DNA of 61,518 nt from Pontiellaceae bacterium B12227 (GTDB lineage: Bacteria; Verrucomicrobiota; Kiritimatiellia; Kiritimatiellales; Pontiellaceae), in assembly GCA_029432775.1 (NCBI GenBank), contig JAROAZ010000031.1, forward strand, positions 1 to 61,518, written 5' to 3'. The notes beneath the pieces are model-generated. The model had not been told where the DNA came from and did not search any database. It saw only the letters and a list, made by a program, of their open reading frames with translations. The translations under genes and the position numbers were made by a program. This document shows positions 8,276 through 16,169 of the stretch, in pieces; the stretch's first letter is position 1, and each line of letters starts with the position of its first letter.

Positions 8276-9622
8276 TTAGATCTGGTCCTTGATGGCTTCT
8301 TCCATGATCGCGATGGTTTTATCGAGTAGCTCGTACGGAACGGTCAGCGCCGGCTCAATACGAATGGTCTGGGCATTGTTCAACGTGCCGCCGCACAGGA
8401 CGCCGCGCTTGAACATGCCGGCCACCACTTTATAGCCCACATCGCCATCGGCAAACTCAACGCCGATCAGCAGGCCTTTACCGCGGATCTCATTGATCAT
8501 GCCCGGATACTTGTCTTTCAGTTCGTTCAGTTTGCCGGTCATGTAGATGCCTTTTTCTGCGGACTGTTTCGGCGTATCTTCTTCGAGCATCACGCCGATG
8601 GCGGCGAGGGCCGAGGCGCAGGCGATCGGGTTGCCGCCGGTGGTGGTGGTGTGCATGAACGGGTTGGGTTCCATGCATTCCCAGACCTTGGCTGTGGACA
8701 TGAAGCCGCTGCACGGCACAACGCCGCCGCCGAGTGCTTTACCGAAGGCCATGATATCCGGCTGAACATCCCAGCAGTCGACGCCGAACATTTCGCCCAC
8801 TCGACCGAAGCCGGTCTGTACTTCATCGGCAATGAGCAGCACGCCGTAGCGGTCGCACATTTCACGCAGTCGCGGCCAATAGTCGGCCGGCGGAACAATG
8901 GCGCCCGCTTCTCCCTGCACCGGTTCAACAATAATGCCGGCAATATCGTCGCCGACGATCTGCGCTTTCTTCAGCTCTTCTTCCATCGCATCGGCATCGC
9001 CGTACGGTGCATATTTTACGTTTCCAAGGAGTGGAAGAAGCGGCTTGCGATAAACCGACTTACCCATCACGGACAACGAGCCGGCGGTTTTGCCGTGGAA
9101 GCTTCCAATGGTTGAAATGAATCCGGCTTTACCGGTGTGGAGCTTGGCGAGTTTGAGCGCACCTTCTACGCCTTCGGTGCCGGAGTTGGCAAAGAAGCCG
9201 TATTGGATGTCGCCGGGCGTCAATTCGCCGAGCACGCGGCCGAGCTGGGCGCGCAGCGGGTCGAGCAGTTCCTGCGAATACTGCGGGGAGCGGTGCAGCT
9301 GGGCGTTGACCGCTTCCACGACTTTCGGGTGGCGGATGCCCAGGCTGTAGAGGCCGTAGCCGCCGAGCATGTCGATGAACTCCCGACCGAGGATGTCGGT
9401 AATGATGGAGCCCTGCCCCGACCACTCGGTCATGGCAAAGTCACCGGCGATGGTGGCGGACTTGCGGTATTCCAGAAAGCCCTTGTTGATGTGGTCGCGG
9501 AAGTTTTCGACCGTCTTGTTCGAAATCTCTTCTTTAACGGCCTGCGTCAGCTCGGTTTTACCTGTGACGATGTTGTTGATCCATTCTACTTCAGTTTTTG
9601 CATTTTCAATATTTCTTGGCAT
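8276..9622 (-). CDS. patA: Putrescine aminotransferase (class III)
   Basis: Transfers the amino group of putrescine to 2-oxoglutarate, giving 4-aminobutanal. The start is MPRNIENAK with a clear AGGAGA ribosome-binding site; this gives 448 residues, close to E. coli PatA. Motifs: FFANSGTEGVEGALKLA, GSFHGKTAGSLS, EPVQGEAG, ADEVQTGFGRVG and the Schiff-base Lys in MAFGKALGGG. It comes after PotC in the operon and 1 bp before the SMR gene. A related omega-amine could also be used, but the ABC importer and agmatine genes around it make putrescine the best reading. Confidence 0.88.
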   Translation of the reverse strand: MPRNIENAKTEVEWINNIVTGKTELTQAVKEEISNKTVENFRDHINKGFLEYRKSATIAGDFAMTEWSGQGSIITDILGREFIDMLGGYGLYSLGIRHPKVVEAVNAQLHRSPQYSQELLDPLRAQLGRVLGELTPGDIQYGFFANSGTEGVEGALKLAKLHTGKAGFISTIGSFHGKTAGSLSVMGKSVYRKPLLPLLGNVKYAPYGDADAMEEELKKAQIVGDDIAGIIVEPVQGEAGAIVPPADYWPRLREMCDRYGVLLIADEVQTGFGRVGEMFGVDCWDVQPDIMAFGKALGGGVVPCSGFMSTAKVWECMEPNPFMHTTTTGGNPIACASALAAIGVMLEEDTPKQSAEKGIYMTGKLNELKDKYPGMINEIRGKGLLIGVEFADGDVGYKVVAGMFKRGVLCGGTLNNAQTIRIEPALTVPYELLDKTIAIMEEAIKDQI

Positions 9623-9649
9623 TTTAAGTCTCCTGTAAATTGATGTTTT

Positions 9650-9770
9650 AAATGGTGTTACTCGTAGCACGGTGCTCCGCGCCGTGTTCGTTTGGGGAAA
9701 CGGCCCGGAGGACCGTTCTACACCACGCTGGTATCGGTGCGTAGGCACACCCCTGTCTTTGAAGGTTCCA
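9650..9770. repeat. Pair of GC-rich intergenic hairpins
   Basis: In the gap between potC and patA two short imperfect hairpins lie side by side: CACGGTGC/GCGCCGTG around TCC (9669-9687) and AACGGCCC/GGACCGTT around GGA (about 9699-9718). They resemble the hairpin at 3-19. They may affect stability of the operon mRNA between the transporter and the catabolic genes. Confidence 0.5.
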
Positions 9771-9776
9771 GATCAT

Positions 9777-10586
9777 CTAGTGCATCTCCCCGCCGTTTTT
9801 GGCTGTAAATTTCTGCATCACCAGCACCAGCACAATGGTCAGAATCATGATGATGGTGGAGAGCGCGTGGATCTCCGGGGTGACGCCGCGCTTGAGGGCG
9901 GAGTAGATAAAGAGCGGCAGCGTGGTCGACTTGGGGCCGGCGGTAAAGAAGCTGATCACAAAGTCGTCGAGCGACAGCGTGAAGGCCAGCATGGCCCCCG
10001 CCATAATGCCCGGTTTAAGCAACGGCAGCAGAATCTTAAACAGCACGCGTTTATGATCGGCATACAAATCATAGGCGGCCTCTTCCACATCGTGCCCGAT
10101 CAGTTCCAACCGCCCGCGCACCACCAGCGCGACGAACGAAATCTGGAACGTTACGTGCCCGACAATCATCGATGGCATGCCGAGCTCAAACAGGCCGGTG
10201 AAGTGGCGGATCACGCTGAAGGCAATCACAAGCGCCACGGCAAAGATGATGTCCGGCGTAACCACCGGCATGTGCAGCAGCATATCCAGCTTGCCCATCG
10301 TTTTCTTTTTCCATGGGAAGCGATACATGCCGATCGCCAGCATCGTCCCGAGTACCGTCGAGATGATCGTGGAAACCACGGCCAGAAACAGCGTATTCCA
10401 CGCCGCCTTCAGGATCACTTCGTTCTGGAACATTTTTATGTACCAGTCGAGGGTGAACCCGCCCCAGGTGAGCCCGAACTTATTCGCGTTGAACGAGAAC
10501 ATCGCCACGCAGAGCAGCGGGATGTAGAGCAGGATAAAAATGCCCACGGAGGTCATCGTGATTCCGGTTGAATTACCGCGTCTCAT
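9777..10586 (-). CDS. potC: Polyamine ABC transporter permease, PotC-like
   Basis: A 269-residue inner-membrane permease with six predicted hydrophobic segments. The ATPase-contact EAA loop is visible as EEAAYDLYADHKRVLFKILLPLL, about residues 170-190. Family: PotC/PotI of the spermidine/putrescine importers. It starts 2 bp after the PotB stop, so the two permeases are translated as a pair. Confidence 0.9.
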   Translation of the reverse strand: MRRGNSTGITMTSVGIFILLYIPLLCVAMFSFNANKFGLTWGGFTLDWYIKMFQNEVILKAAWNTLFLAVVSTIISTVLGTMLAIGMYRFPWKKKTMGKLDMLLHMPVVTPDIIFAVALVIAFSVIRHFTGLFELGMPSMIVGHVTFQISFVALVVRGRLELIGHDVEEAAYDLYADHKRVLFKILLPLLKPGIMAGAMLAFTLSLDDFVISFFTAGPKSTTLPLFIYSALKRGVTPEIHALSTIIMILTIVLVLVMQKFTAKNGGEMH

Positions 10587-10588
10587 GT

Positions 10589-11530
10589 TCAGCCCTCCAC
10601 CTTGTTAATTTCACGGCGGCGCGATGCCATCAGGGCAGACAGCGTCAGAAGCATCAGCACCAGGCTGAGTGCCGCACCGAGCGGCCAGTTCCGCGAAGTG
10701 CCGAACTGCTGCTGAATCAGATTCCCGATCAGCATATAACGGGAACCGCCCAGCATATCCGGCACCACAAACATGCCCATGGCCGGAACCAGGGTGAGTG
10801 TGATGCCCACCGAAAGGCCGGGCATGGTCTGCGGCAGGATTGCATGGCGGAATACGCGCCATCCGCCGGAGTATAAATCACGCGCGGCTTCCACCAGCGC
10901 CCAGTCCATTTTTTCAACGGCGGTATAGAGCGGCAGCGCCACAAAAGGAAGATACATCGACACCATCCCTAAATAGACCGCGAAGGTGCTCGGATAAAGC
11001 GGTGCGCCCGGGTCAATGGCACCGATATCCTGCAACAGCAGCGCCAGCGGCATATTGGGGGCCAGCGCCAGGAACCAGGCATAGGTGCGGATCACCAGAT
11101 TGGTCCAGAACGGAATCAACAGCAAGGTCAGCCACACCGTGCGGGATTTATCCGGACGGCTCGCCAGAAAAAAGGCCAGCGGATAGGAGAGCACCACGCA
11201 GAGGAAGGTCGTAACAACGGCCACCTGAATACTGCGCCAGACAATCAGCAGATTATCCGCCGACCAGCCGAAGTATCCAAAACCGGCCAGCTGTTTCAGG
11301 TTGTCCCAGGTGAAGGCCCACTCAATCTGACCATAGTCGCCACGCGTCGTGAAACTCACCACAAACAAGGCTAGACAGGGAATCACCAGAAACATCAGCG
11401 ACCAGAGAAAACCCGGCGAAACAAAACTGTGGGCACGCCGTGAAAGGGTTTTCTTTTTGACCAATCCGCCGTGAAAAACGGTATAGCTGTCGTCCGGTTT
11501 GGACGGTGCATTTTTATCTTCGTCAGTCAT
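10589..11530 (-). CDS. potB: Polyamine ABC transporter permease, PotB-like
   Basis: A 313-residue permease with a hydrophilic N-terminal extension of about 30 residues, then six membrane segments. The EAA loop reads VEAARDLYSGGWRVFRHAILPQ, and PGLSVGITLTLVPAMG is typical of PotB/PotH. Its start overlaps the end of PotA by 8 bp. It forms the heterodimeric channel with PotC. Confidence 0.9.
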   Translation of the reverse strand: MTDEDKNAPSKPDDSYTVFHGGLVKKKTLSRRAHSFVSPGFLWSLMFLVIPCLALFVVSFTTRGDYGQIEWAFTWDNLKQLAGFGYFGWSADNLLIVWRSIQVAVVTTFLCVVLSYPLAFFLASRPDKSRTVWLTLLLIPFWTNLVIRTYAWFLALAPNMPLALLLQDIGAIDPGAPLYPSTFAVYLGMVSMYLPFVALPLYTAVEKMDWALVEAARDLYSGGWRVFRHAILPQTMPGLSVGITLTLVPAMGMFVVPDMLGGSRYMLIGNLIQQQFGTSRNWPLGAALSLVLMLLTLSALMASRRREINKVEG

Positions 11531-12542
11531 TGAGCATCACCACCGATTCTTCCGGGATGTGAACCATTACTTCTTCGCCTTTTGCGAACGGTTGAACCGA
11601 CTCCGTTTCCACCTGCAGGCCGTTATCGAGGAACAGCTCCTGATAGCAGCCGCGGTAGAGCGAGGTTGCGACCCTTCCCTTGAACGTGCAGGCCGCAGTA
11701 TCTGTTGTGACACTCATGTTTTCCGGGCGAACGGTGATGACACCGGACGTCCACGGAATGTCATCCGCAACAGTCCATTCTCCATATTCAGTTTTCACGC
11801 GGTTGTCGGAAACGCGCTCAGCGTCGATAAAGTTCTGGGTCTGGAGGAAGTCGGCAACAAACTTACTCTTCGGGCGGTCGTAGACCGAACGAACATCGCC
11901 CATCTGGGCAATTTCGCCGACATTCATGACGGCCATCCGATCCGAAACAGTTAAGGCTTCCTGCTGATCGTGCGTGACCATGATGAATGTTTTTTCAAGG
12001 CGCTGCTGAATCTGCCGCAGCTCGATCTGCACCTGTACACGCAGCTTGGCGTCGAGCGCAGACATCGGCTCATCGAGCAGCAGCAGTTCCGGCTCGTTGG
12101 CCAGGGCACGGGCGAGTGCCACACGCTGGCGCTGACCGCCGGACATCTGATCCGGCTTGCGGTCCCCGAAACCTTCGAGCTGTACGAGGTCGAGCATTTC
12201 TTTGGCTTTTGCAATGGCCTCCGCTTTCGGAATCCTGCGCGAGATCAGCCCGAAACTGATGTTCTCCAAAACAGTGAGGTGCGGGAAAAGTGCATAGCTT
12301 TGAAATACCGTATTGACCGGCCGTTCGTTGGCCGGCTTCCAGGTGATGGCCTCGCCGCCGAGCATCACCATGCCGGCATCGGCCATTTCCAGCCCGGCGA
12401 TGACCCGCAGCAGGGTGGTTTTACCACAGCCGGACGGACCGAGCAGGGTGAAGAACTCGCCCTTTTCCACCTTGAGGTCGACATACTTAAGAGCCTCCAC
12501 CTCGCCGTAGTTTTTACAAACTGCAAATACCTTTAAGTCCAT
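11523..12542 (-). CDS. potA: Polyamine ABC transporter ATPase, PotA-like
   Basis: A 339-residue ATPase that drives PotBC. Walker A GPSGCGKTT (about residue 35), signature MSGGQRQRVALARALA, Walker B LLLLDEPMSALD and the switch His in VTHDQQEALTVSD are intact. The C-terminal part (ITVRPENMSV) is a TOBE regulatory domain. A good ribosome-binding site (AAGGAGAATAAG) lies before the ATG. It follows the N-carbamoylputrescine amidase gene by 12 bp. Confidence 0.93.
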   Translation of the reverse strand: MDLKVFAVCKNYGEVEALKYVDLKVEKGEFFTLLGPSGCGKTTLLRVIAGLEMADAGMVMLGGEAITWKPANERPVNTVFQSYALFPHLTVLENISFGLISRRIPKAEAIAKAKEMLDLVQLEGFGDRKPDQMSGGQRQRVALARALANEPELLLLDEPMSALDAKLRVQVQIELRQIQQRLEKTFIMVTHDQQEALTVSDRMAVMNVGEIAQMGDVRSVYDRPKSKFVADFLQTQNFIDAERVSDNRVKTEYGEWTVADDIPWTSGVITVRPENMSVTTDTAACTFKGRVATSLYRGCYQELFLDNGLQVETESVQPFAKGEEVMVHIPEESVVMLND

Positions 12543-12554
12543 GACTTATTCTCC

Positions 12555-13442
12555 TTAAATTCCTGCAACGCGATTCACACCGTCGTGGGTTAGAAGCGCG
12601 CCATAATGCTGCGGACGGCGGTCGCGGAAGAACCCCCATCCGGAGCGGAAGTCGCGCATCGTTTCAAAATCAAATTCCGCGGTCCAGACCCCTTCCGTCT
12701 CGCGGTCGGCATCGGCCACTAAAGCACCGGTTTCATCAGCAATGAACGAGCGGCCGTAGAACGTCATTTCCACCTCTTCGTCGCGCTCGGTACCGATGCG
12801 GTTGGAGGCACAGACCGGAACGAGGTTTGCAGCGGCGTGACCGATCTGCGTGCGTCTCCAATGGTCGGAAGAATCGTAGCCCGGCGTGTAGGGTTCGGAA
12901 CCGATGGCCGTCGGGTAGAGCAGCAGGTCCGCGCCGAGCAGCGATAGGCTGCGGGCGGTTTCCGGATACCACTGGTCCCAGCAGATGCCGACGCCGATTT
13001 TTGCGTAGGCCGTGTCCCACACTTTGAAGCCGAGATCGCCCGGCGCAAAATAATATTTTTCTTCGTAGCCCGGCCCCTGCGGAATATGGATCTTACGGTA
13101 GACACCCATCATGGTTCCGTCGGCATCCATCATCGCCATCGAGTTATAGGTGGCTTTGCCGGCTCGTTCAAAAAAGCTGATCGGCAGTACGACGTTCAGT
13201 TCGCGGGCCAGATCCGAAAAGCGTTTCAGAAACGGATCGTCGAGCGTGGCTTCGTGGGCATAGGAAAAGTATTCAAATTTCTGCAGCTTGCAGAAATAGG
13301 GTCCTTCGAAGAGCTCCTGCAGCAGAATAATCTGTGCGCCCTGCGCGGCGGCCTTGCGGACCAGCGCTTCCGCTTTGTCGAGGTTGGTCCCGAAATCATC
13401 GGAACAGGTCATCTGGGTTACAGCTACTTTAATTTTACTCAT
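12555..13442 (-). CDS. aguB: N-carbamoylputrescine amidase
   Basis: Hydrolyses N-carbamoylputrescine to putrescine, CO2 and ammonia, completing the agmatine deiminase pathway. A 295-residue nitrilase-superfamily enzyme. The Glu-Lys-Cys triad is in ILLQELFEGPYFC, YRKIHIPQGPGYEEKYYF and GVGICWDQWYPE; these surroundings are diagnostic for AguB. It is placed upstream of the transporter genes instead of next to aguA, yet in the same operon. Confidence 0.95.
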   Translation of the reverse strand: MSKIKVAVTQMTCSDDFGTNLDKAEALVRKAAAQGAQIILLQELFEGPYFCKLQKFEYFSYAHEATLDDPFLKRFSDLARELNVVLPISFFERAGKATYNSMAMMDADGTMMGVYRKIHIPQGPGYEEKYYFAPGDLGFKVWDTAYAKIGVGICWDQWYPETARSLSLLGADLLLYPTAIGSEPYTPGYDSSDHWRRTQIGHAAANLVPVCASNRIGTERDEEVEMTFYGRSFIADETGALVADADRETEGVWTAEFDFETMRDFRSGWGFFRDRRPQHYGALLTHDGVNRVAGI

Positions 13443-13452
13443 AGTACTTTCT

Positions 13453-14082
13453 TCAGACCTTCAAATTTTTTAACTGAGTGATGGTGCCTTCGAGGGTGCA
13501 ACGCGCATCCGCTTGCAGGTATTCCATGGCATTCAGCGAGGCCTCGTGTGCTGCGAGCGAAGAGCCGGCGACACAGTCCTCCACTACGCGGCAGTAATAA
13601 TCGTGCTGGTGGCCATCGACAAAGGTGTAGTGCACGCAGACATCGGTCAGACATCCGCATAAAATCAGGGTATCGATCTTCAGCCCCTTCAACAGAATTT
13701 CGAGATCGGTTCCGAAGAAGGCGGAATATCGGCGTTTTTTAATGAGGTAATCCTCGCCGGGCTTAAAACCGAGCACCGCGGTATTCACTTCAGATTGCGG
13801 ATCATTTTCCAGACAGTGGACCTCCTCGGCCCCATCCAGCTCCCGCCCGAAATCCACCCCGTTCGGCCGATGTACTTCCTGGATAAAAATGACAGGCACT
13901 CCGGCTTCCCGGACGGCTTCAATCAGTCGGGCCGAGCCCGCAACCCGTTCATCAAACCCTTCCATGCAGGGAATGGCCTCTTCCGAGTGATCGATAAAAA
14001 GATCGCCCTGAATATCAATGACCAGCAAAGCCGGCTGGCCCTGGATGAAAGATCGTTTTTCGGTTGGTGCTGCAGTCTTCAT
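13453..14082 (-). CDS. Isochorismatase-family cysteine amidohydrolase
   Basis: A 209-residue cysteine hydrolase (start set at MKTAAPTEKR). The Asp-Lys-Cys triad is visible in LLVIDIQGDL, IKKRRYSAFFGT and LCGCLTDVCVHYT. Relatives cleave ureido or amide bonds (N-carbamoylsarcosine, biuret, nicotinamide). As the second gene of the operon, before N-carbamoylputrescine amidase, it may act on a carbamoyl or ureido intermediate. A biuret-hydrolase-like role feeding the neighbouring allophanate hydrolase is a second possibility. The exact substrate cannot be read from the sequence. Confidence 0.8.
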   Translation of the reverse strand: MKTAAPTEKRSFIQGQPALLVIDIQGDLFIDHSEEAIPCMEGFDERVAGSARLIEAVREAGVPVIFIQEVHRPNGVDFGRELDGAEEVHCLENDPQSEVNTAVLGFKPGEDYLIKKRRYSAFFGTDLEILLKGLKIDTLILCGCLTDVCVHYTFVDGHQHDYYCRVVEDCVAGSSLAAHEASLNAMEYLQADARCTLEGTITQLKNLKV

Positions 14083-14106
14083 GTATTCTCGGCTTAAAAG
14101 GAGAGC

Positions 14107-14130
14107 CGGGGGGGAGCAGATGCTCCCCCG
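14107..14130 (-). terminator. Hairpin after the PotD gene (attenuator-like)
   Basis: GGGGGAGCA (14110-14118), loop of 2, TGCTCCCCC (14121-14129), with a flanking C-G pair. It lies between the binding-protein gene and the rest of the operon. Downstream on the minus strand is CTCCTTTT and not a clean U-run, so it more likely protects the upstream mRNA or causes partial termination, keeping the binding protein in excess. Confidence 0.55.
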
Positions 14131-14171
14131 CGGCATTGGAGGAGAGAGGGTTAACGTTGCATCTTTAACGC

Positions 14172-15203
14172 TTAACGGGTTTTGATCATTTTCCAGAGTT
14201 CGCCATACATCGCGGTGTTGGCACCGGCATCGAGAATGAACTCCAGTTTCTTTTCGGTTTCCGCATCCGGATAAATGGACGGGTTTTCGAGCAACGCTTT
14301 ATCGATCATCGGCAGCGATGCTTTGTTGGGTGTGGCAAACGCAATATAGTTAGAAAGCTGCGCTCCGTTTTTGGCATCCAGAATGAAATTCATGAACTTG
14401 TAAGCCAGTTCTTTGTTCGGCGCTTTTTTGGTGATGCACATACTGTCGCACCAAACCACGGTACCCTCTTCCGGAATCACATAGTCCATGAAGGGAAACT
14501 CCTCGCTCTTCATCGAATCACCACTGTAACCCAGAGAAATATCCAGCGCCTTGGCCGTCACCTTGGAAACACCGCCGACGTTCGCCACAAATCCGGCATA
14601 ACCTTTTTTCTTTTTCGCTTTGATCAGCAGGTCCGCCGCCTTCTTCAGCTCTTTCTTATTCGTCGTATTCATGGAATACCCCAGATAGCGCAAGGCAATG
14701 CCGGTCATTTCACGTTCAGAATCAAACAGCGCAAAGCGGGTTGAATCGTCGGCCTCCAGAACGGCCTTCCATGAGGTCACCGGCTCAGCGAACTTTTCCT
14801 TGTTGTACACAATGCCAACCGTCCCCCACTGATAGGCGGCCGAGAATTTATTCCCTTTATCGAAGCTGGGATCCGCAAACGTGTCGGTCAGGTTTTTAAT
14901 GTTCGGGATTTTCGCGTGGTCGAGCTCTGCCAGCAGGCCGAGTTCGATCATGGATGGAACGATGTAGTCCGAAGGGATGACCATGTCATACTGCGATATA
15001 CCTCCGGCCTGCAGCTTGGCGACCATCTCTTCACAGTTTTCATAGTTGGTCTCGATGACTTTGCAGTCATATTTTTCTTCAAAAGCTTTGATCAGATCCG
15101 GCTCGGTATATTCCGTCCAGATATAGAGGTTCAGTTCTTCTTTGGCTGCGGCCGATCCGGCCAGCAGGGCTCCGAGGGCGAGGGCTCCGAATTTCATTTT
15201 CAT
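14172..15203 (-). CDS. potD: Polyamine-binding periplasmic protein, PotD/PotF-like
   Basis: A 343-residue substrate-binding protein. The start MKMKFGALALG has a good GGAG site; residues 1-20 form a signal peptide ending GSAAA. ELNLYIWTEYTEPDLI and YDMVIPSDYIVPSMIELG are characteristic of PotD/PotF. It is the first gene of the operon, expressed from the sigma-54-type promoter at 15282-15297, with a leader of about 68 nt. Spermidine versus putrescine preference is not decided by sequence; the catabolic genes downstream favour putrescine or agmatine. Confidence 0.92.
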   Translation of the reverse strand: MKMKFGALALGALLAGSAAAKEELNLYIWTEYTEPDLIKAFEEKYDCKVIETNYENCEEMVAKLQAGGISQYDMVIPSDYIVPSMIELGLLAELDHAKIPNIKNLTDTFADPSFDKGNKFSAAYQWGTVGIVYNKEKFAEPVTSWKAVLEADDSTRFALFDSEREMTGIALRYLGYSMNTTNKKELKKAADLLIKAKKKKGYAGFVANVGGVSKVTAKALDISLGYSGDSMKSEEFPFMDYVIPEEGTVVWCDSMCITKKAPNKELAYKFMNFILDAKNGAQLSNYIAFATPNKASLPMIDKALLENPSIYPDAETEKKLEFILDAGANTAMYGELWKMIKTR

Positions 15204-15281
15204 TATAATCTCCATGTTGAGTTTGAGTTTCCGGGGACACGCCCCGCACAAATATTATCCGTGCATCCTTGCGCCTCTTTA

Positions 15282-15297
15282 TGCACAGCCCGTGCCA
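15282..15297 (-). promoter_or_regulatory. Sigma-54 (-24/-12) promoter of the polyamine operon
   Basis: On the minus strand the site reads TGGCACGGGCTGTGCA. It matches TGGCACG-N4-TTGCA in all but one consensus base, and the GG and GC dinucleotides are exactly 12 bp apart, as sigma-54 requires. The predicted start of transcription is near 15271, some 68 nt before the PotD ATG. Sigma-54 promoters need an activator bound upstream, and two palindromes lie at about -114 and -150. Confidence 0.8.
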
Positions 15298-15374
15298 TCG
15301 CGAATATTTCACTATCATGCACACGTCTTTACATATTTTATCCTGTTGACAATTAGATGCTTACAAAATTCATG

Positions 15375-15396
15375 ATACATACACTGATGTATGTAT
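15375..15396. promoter_or_regulatory. Operator/activator palindrome 1
   Basis: ATACATACA, spacer CTGA, TGTATGTAT: a perfect 9+4+9 palindrome centred about 114 bp upstream of the predicted polyamine-operon start. The half-site resembles AcrR-type operators, fitting the TetR/AcrR protein at the operon's end; the location fits a sigma-54 activator site. Confidence 0.7.
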
Positions 15397-15409
15397 ACCC
15401 GCAACTTGA

Positions 15410-15431
15410 ATACATTCATATCTGTATGTAT
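15410..15431. promoter_or_regulatory. Operator/activator palindrome 2
   Basis: ATACATTCA, spacer TATC, TGTATGTAT: the same 22-bp palindrome as the site at 15375-15396 with one half-site mismatch. The centres are 35 bp apart. Two near-identical palindromes this close are very unlikely by chance. Confidence 0.7.
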
Positions 15432-15659
15432 AGATCCGTATTTGATACATTTTTGTGCTTTTTCGAGTGTTACTAAACCCGCGAAGGAGTGCGAAAAAAG
15501 TGCCTACTGCCGAGACGTTTCTCCAATCATTGGAAACAGATTCAGGTCAGCCCCCGAACATCCCTCAGGGCTGGAATCGCCTTCCCACGGACTGTCCCCC
15601 GGTAAAGGACAAACCCTTTCCGGATACACTACGCCGCGATCCCACCATGGAAGTCATCT

Positions 15660-16169
15660 GCGTGGCGTCACACCCCATATTGACCACATCGGCGCGGTGC
15701 ACGAGTTTAATAGCAATCGTGAAAACTTTCCGGCATAAAATTGATCTCTTGCAAAGGCGCAGAGGACGCAGAGAGATTACCTGTTTTGCTCTGCGACCTC
15801 TGCTGCTCTGCGAGAAACTGACCCGTAGTTTAGACCACTATGTTTTGGCAAATGGTATAATACCCGGCTGGTGCACCCCATCGAGGCTGAGGAGATGGCA
15901 AAGCCCACAGACCAACTCACTTTATTTCAAAACGAGATGCCCGACGACATTTTACAATTACTGCTGGATGCAGCTACGATCCGGCAACCTATCGCCTGCA
16001 GGGCGTAGCCGCAACAGGATGGTTGAACCACAGGGATACCATCGACCTGGGCAACCATCTCTACCAATTGCTGCATCTGCCGGGCCATTCGCCGGGCAGC
16101 ATCGGCCTGTTTGAAACCAGTACGGGCGTGTTCTTTGCCGCTGATGCGATCTGGGACAGGGGCAACTAA
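15660..16169 (+). pseudogene. Metallo-beta-lactamase-fold hydrolase remnant, interrupted by a mobile element
   Basis: Coherent fragments of an MBL-fold hydrolase are seen in order on the plus strand. They are PHIDHIGAVHEF (to 15708), LVHPIEAEEMA (from 15868), then in another frame YDPATYRLQGVAATGWLNH, followed by DTIDLGNHLYQLLHLPGHSPGS and FFAADAIWDRGN ending at a TAA (16167). HxDH and LPGHSPGS are the metal-site motifs of the fold. The gene is broken by the 151-bp element at 15710-15860, by at least one frameshift, and is cut short at its 3' end against the allophanate hydrolase gene. No intact start was identified. It is a dead gene. Confidence 0.75.
15710..15860 (+). mobile_element. MITE-like element, copy 1, inserted in the MBL gene
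   Basis: A 151-bp non-coding element flanked by TA on both sides (15708-15709 and 15861-15862). Removing the element and one TA restores the reading frame of the hydrolase as ...HEF-T-RLVHP..., direct evidence of insertion at a TA with target duplication. The ends are short inverted repeats of the TATACCA type. The middle is a hairpin of GCAGAG/CTCTGCG words. A second, inverted copy lies at 46771-46918 at roughly 85-90% identity by eye. TA targeting suggests mobilisation by an IS630/Tc1-mariner-type transposase, not present in this window. Confidence 0.75.

Noticed and set aside
15346..15380. Sigma-70 promoter on the plus strand (TTGACA at 15346)
   Set aside because: No good -10 box at 16-18 bp, and the only gene ahead is the dead MBL gene; it could be that gene's old promoter but is not supported.
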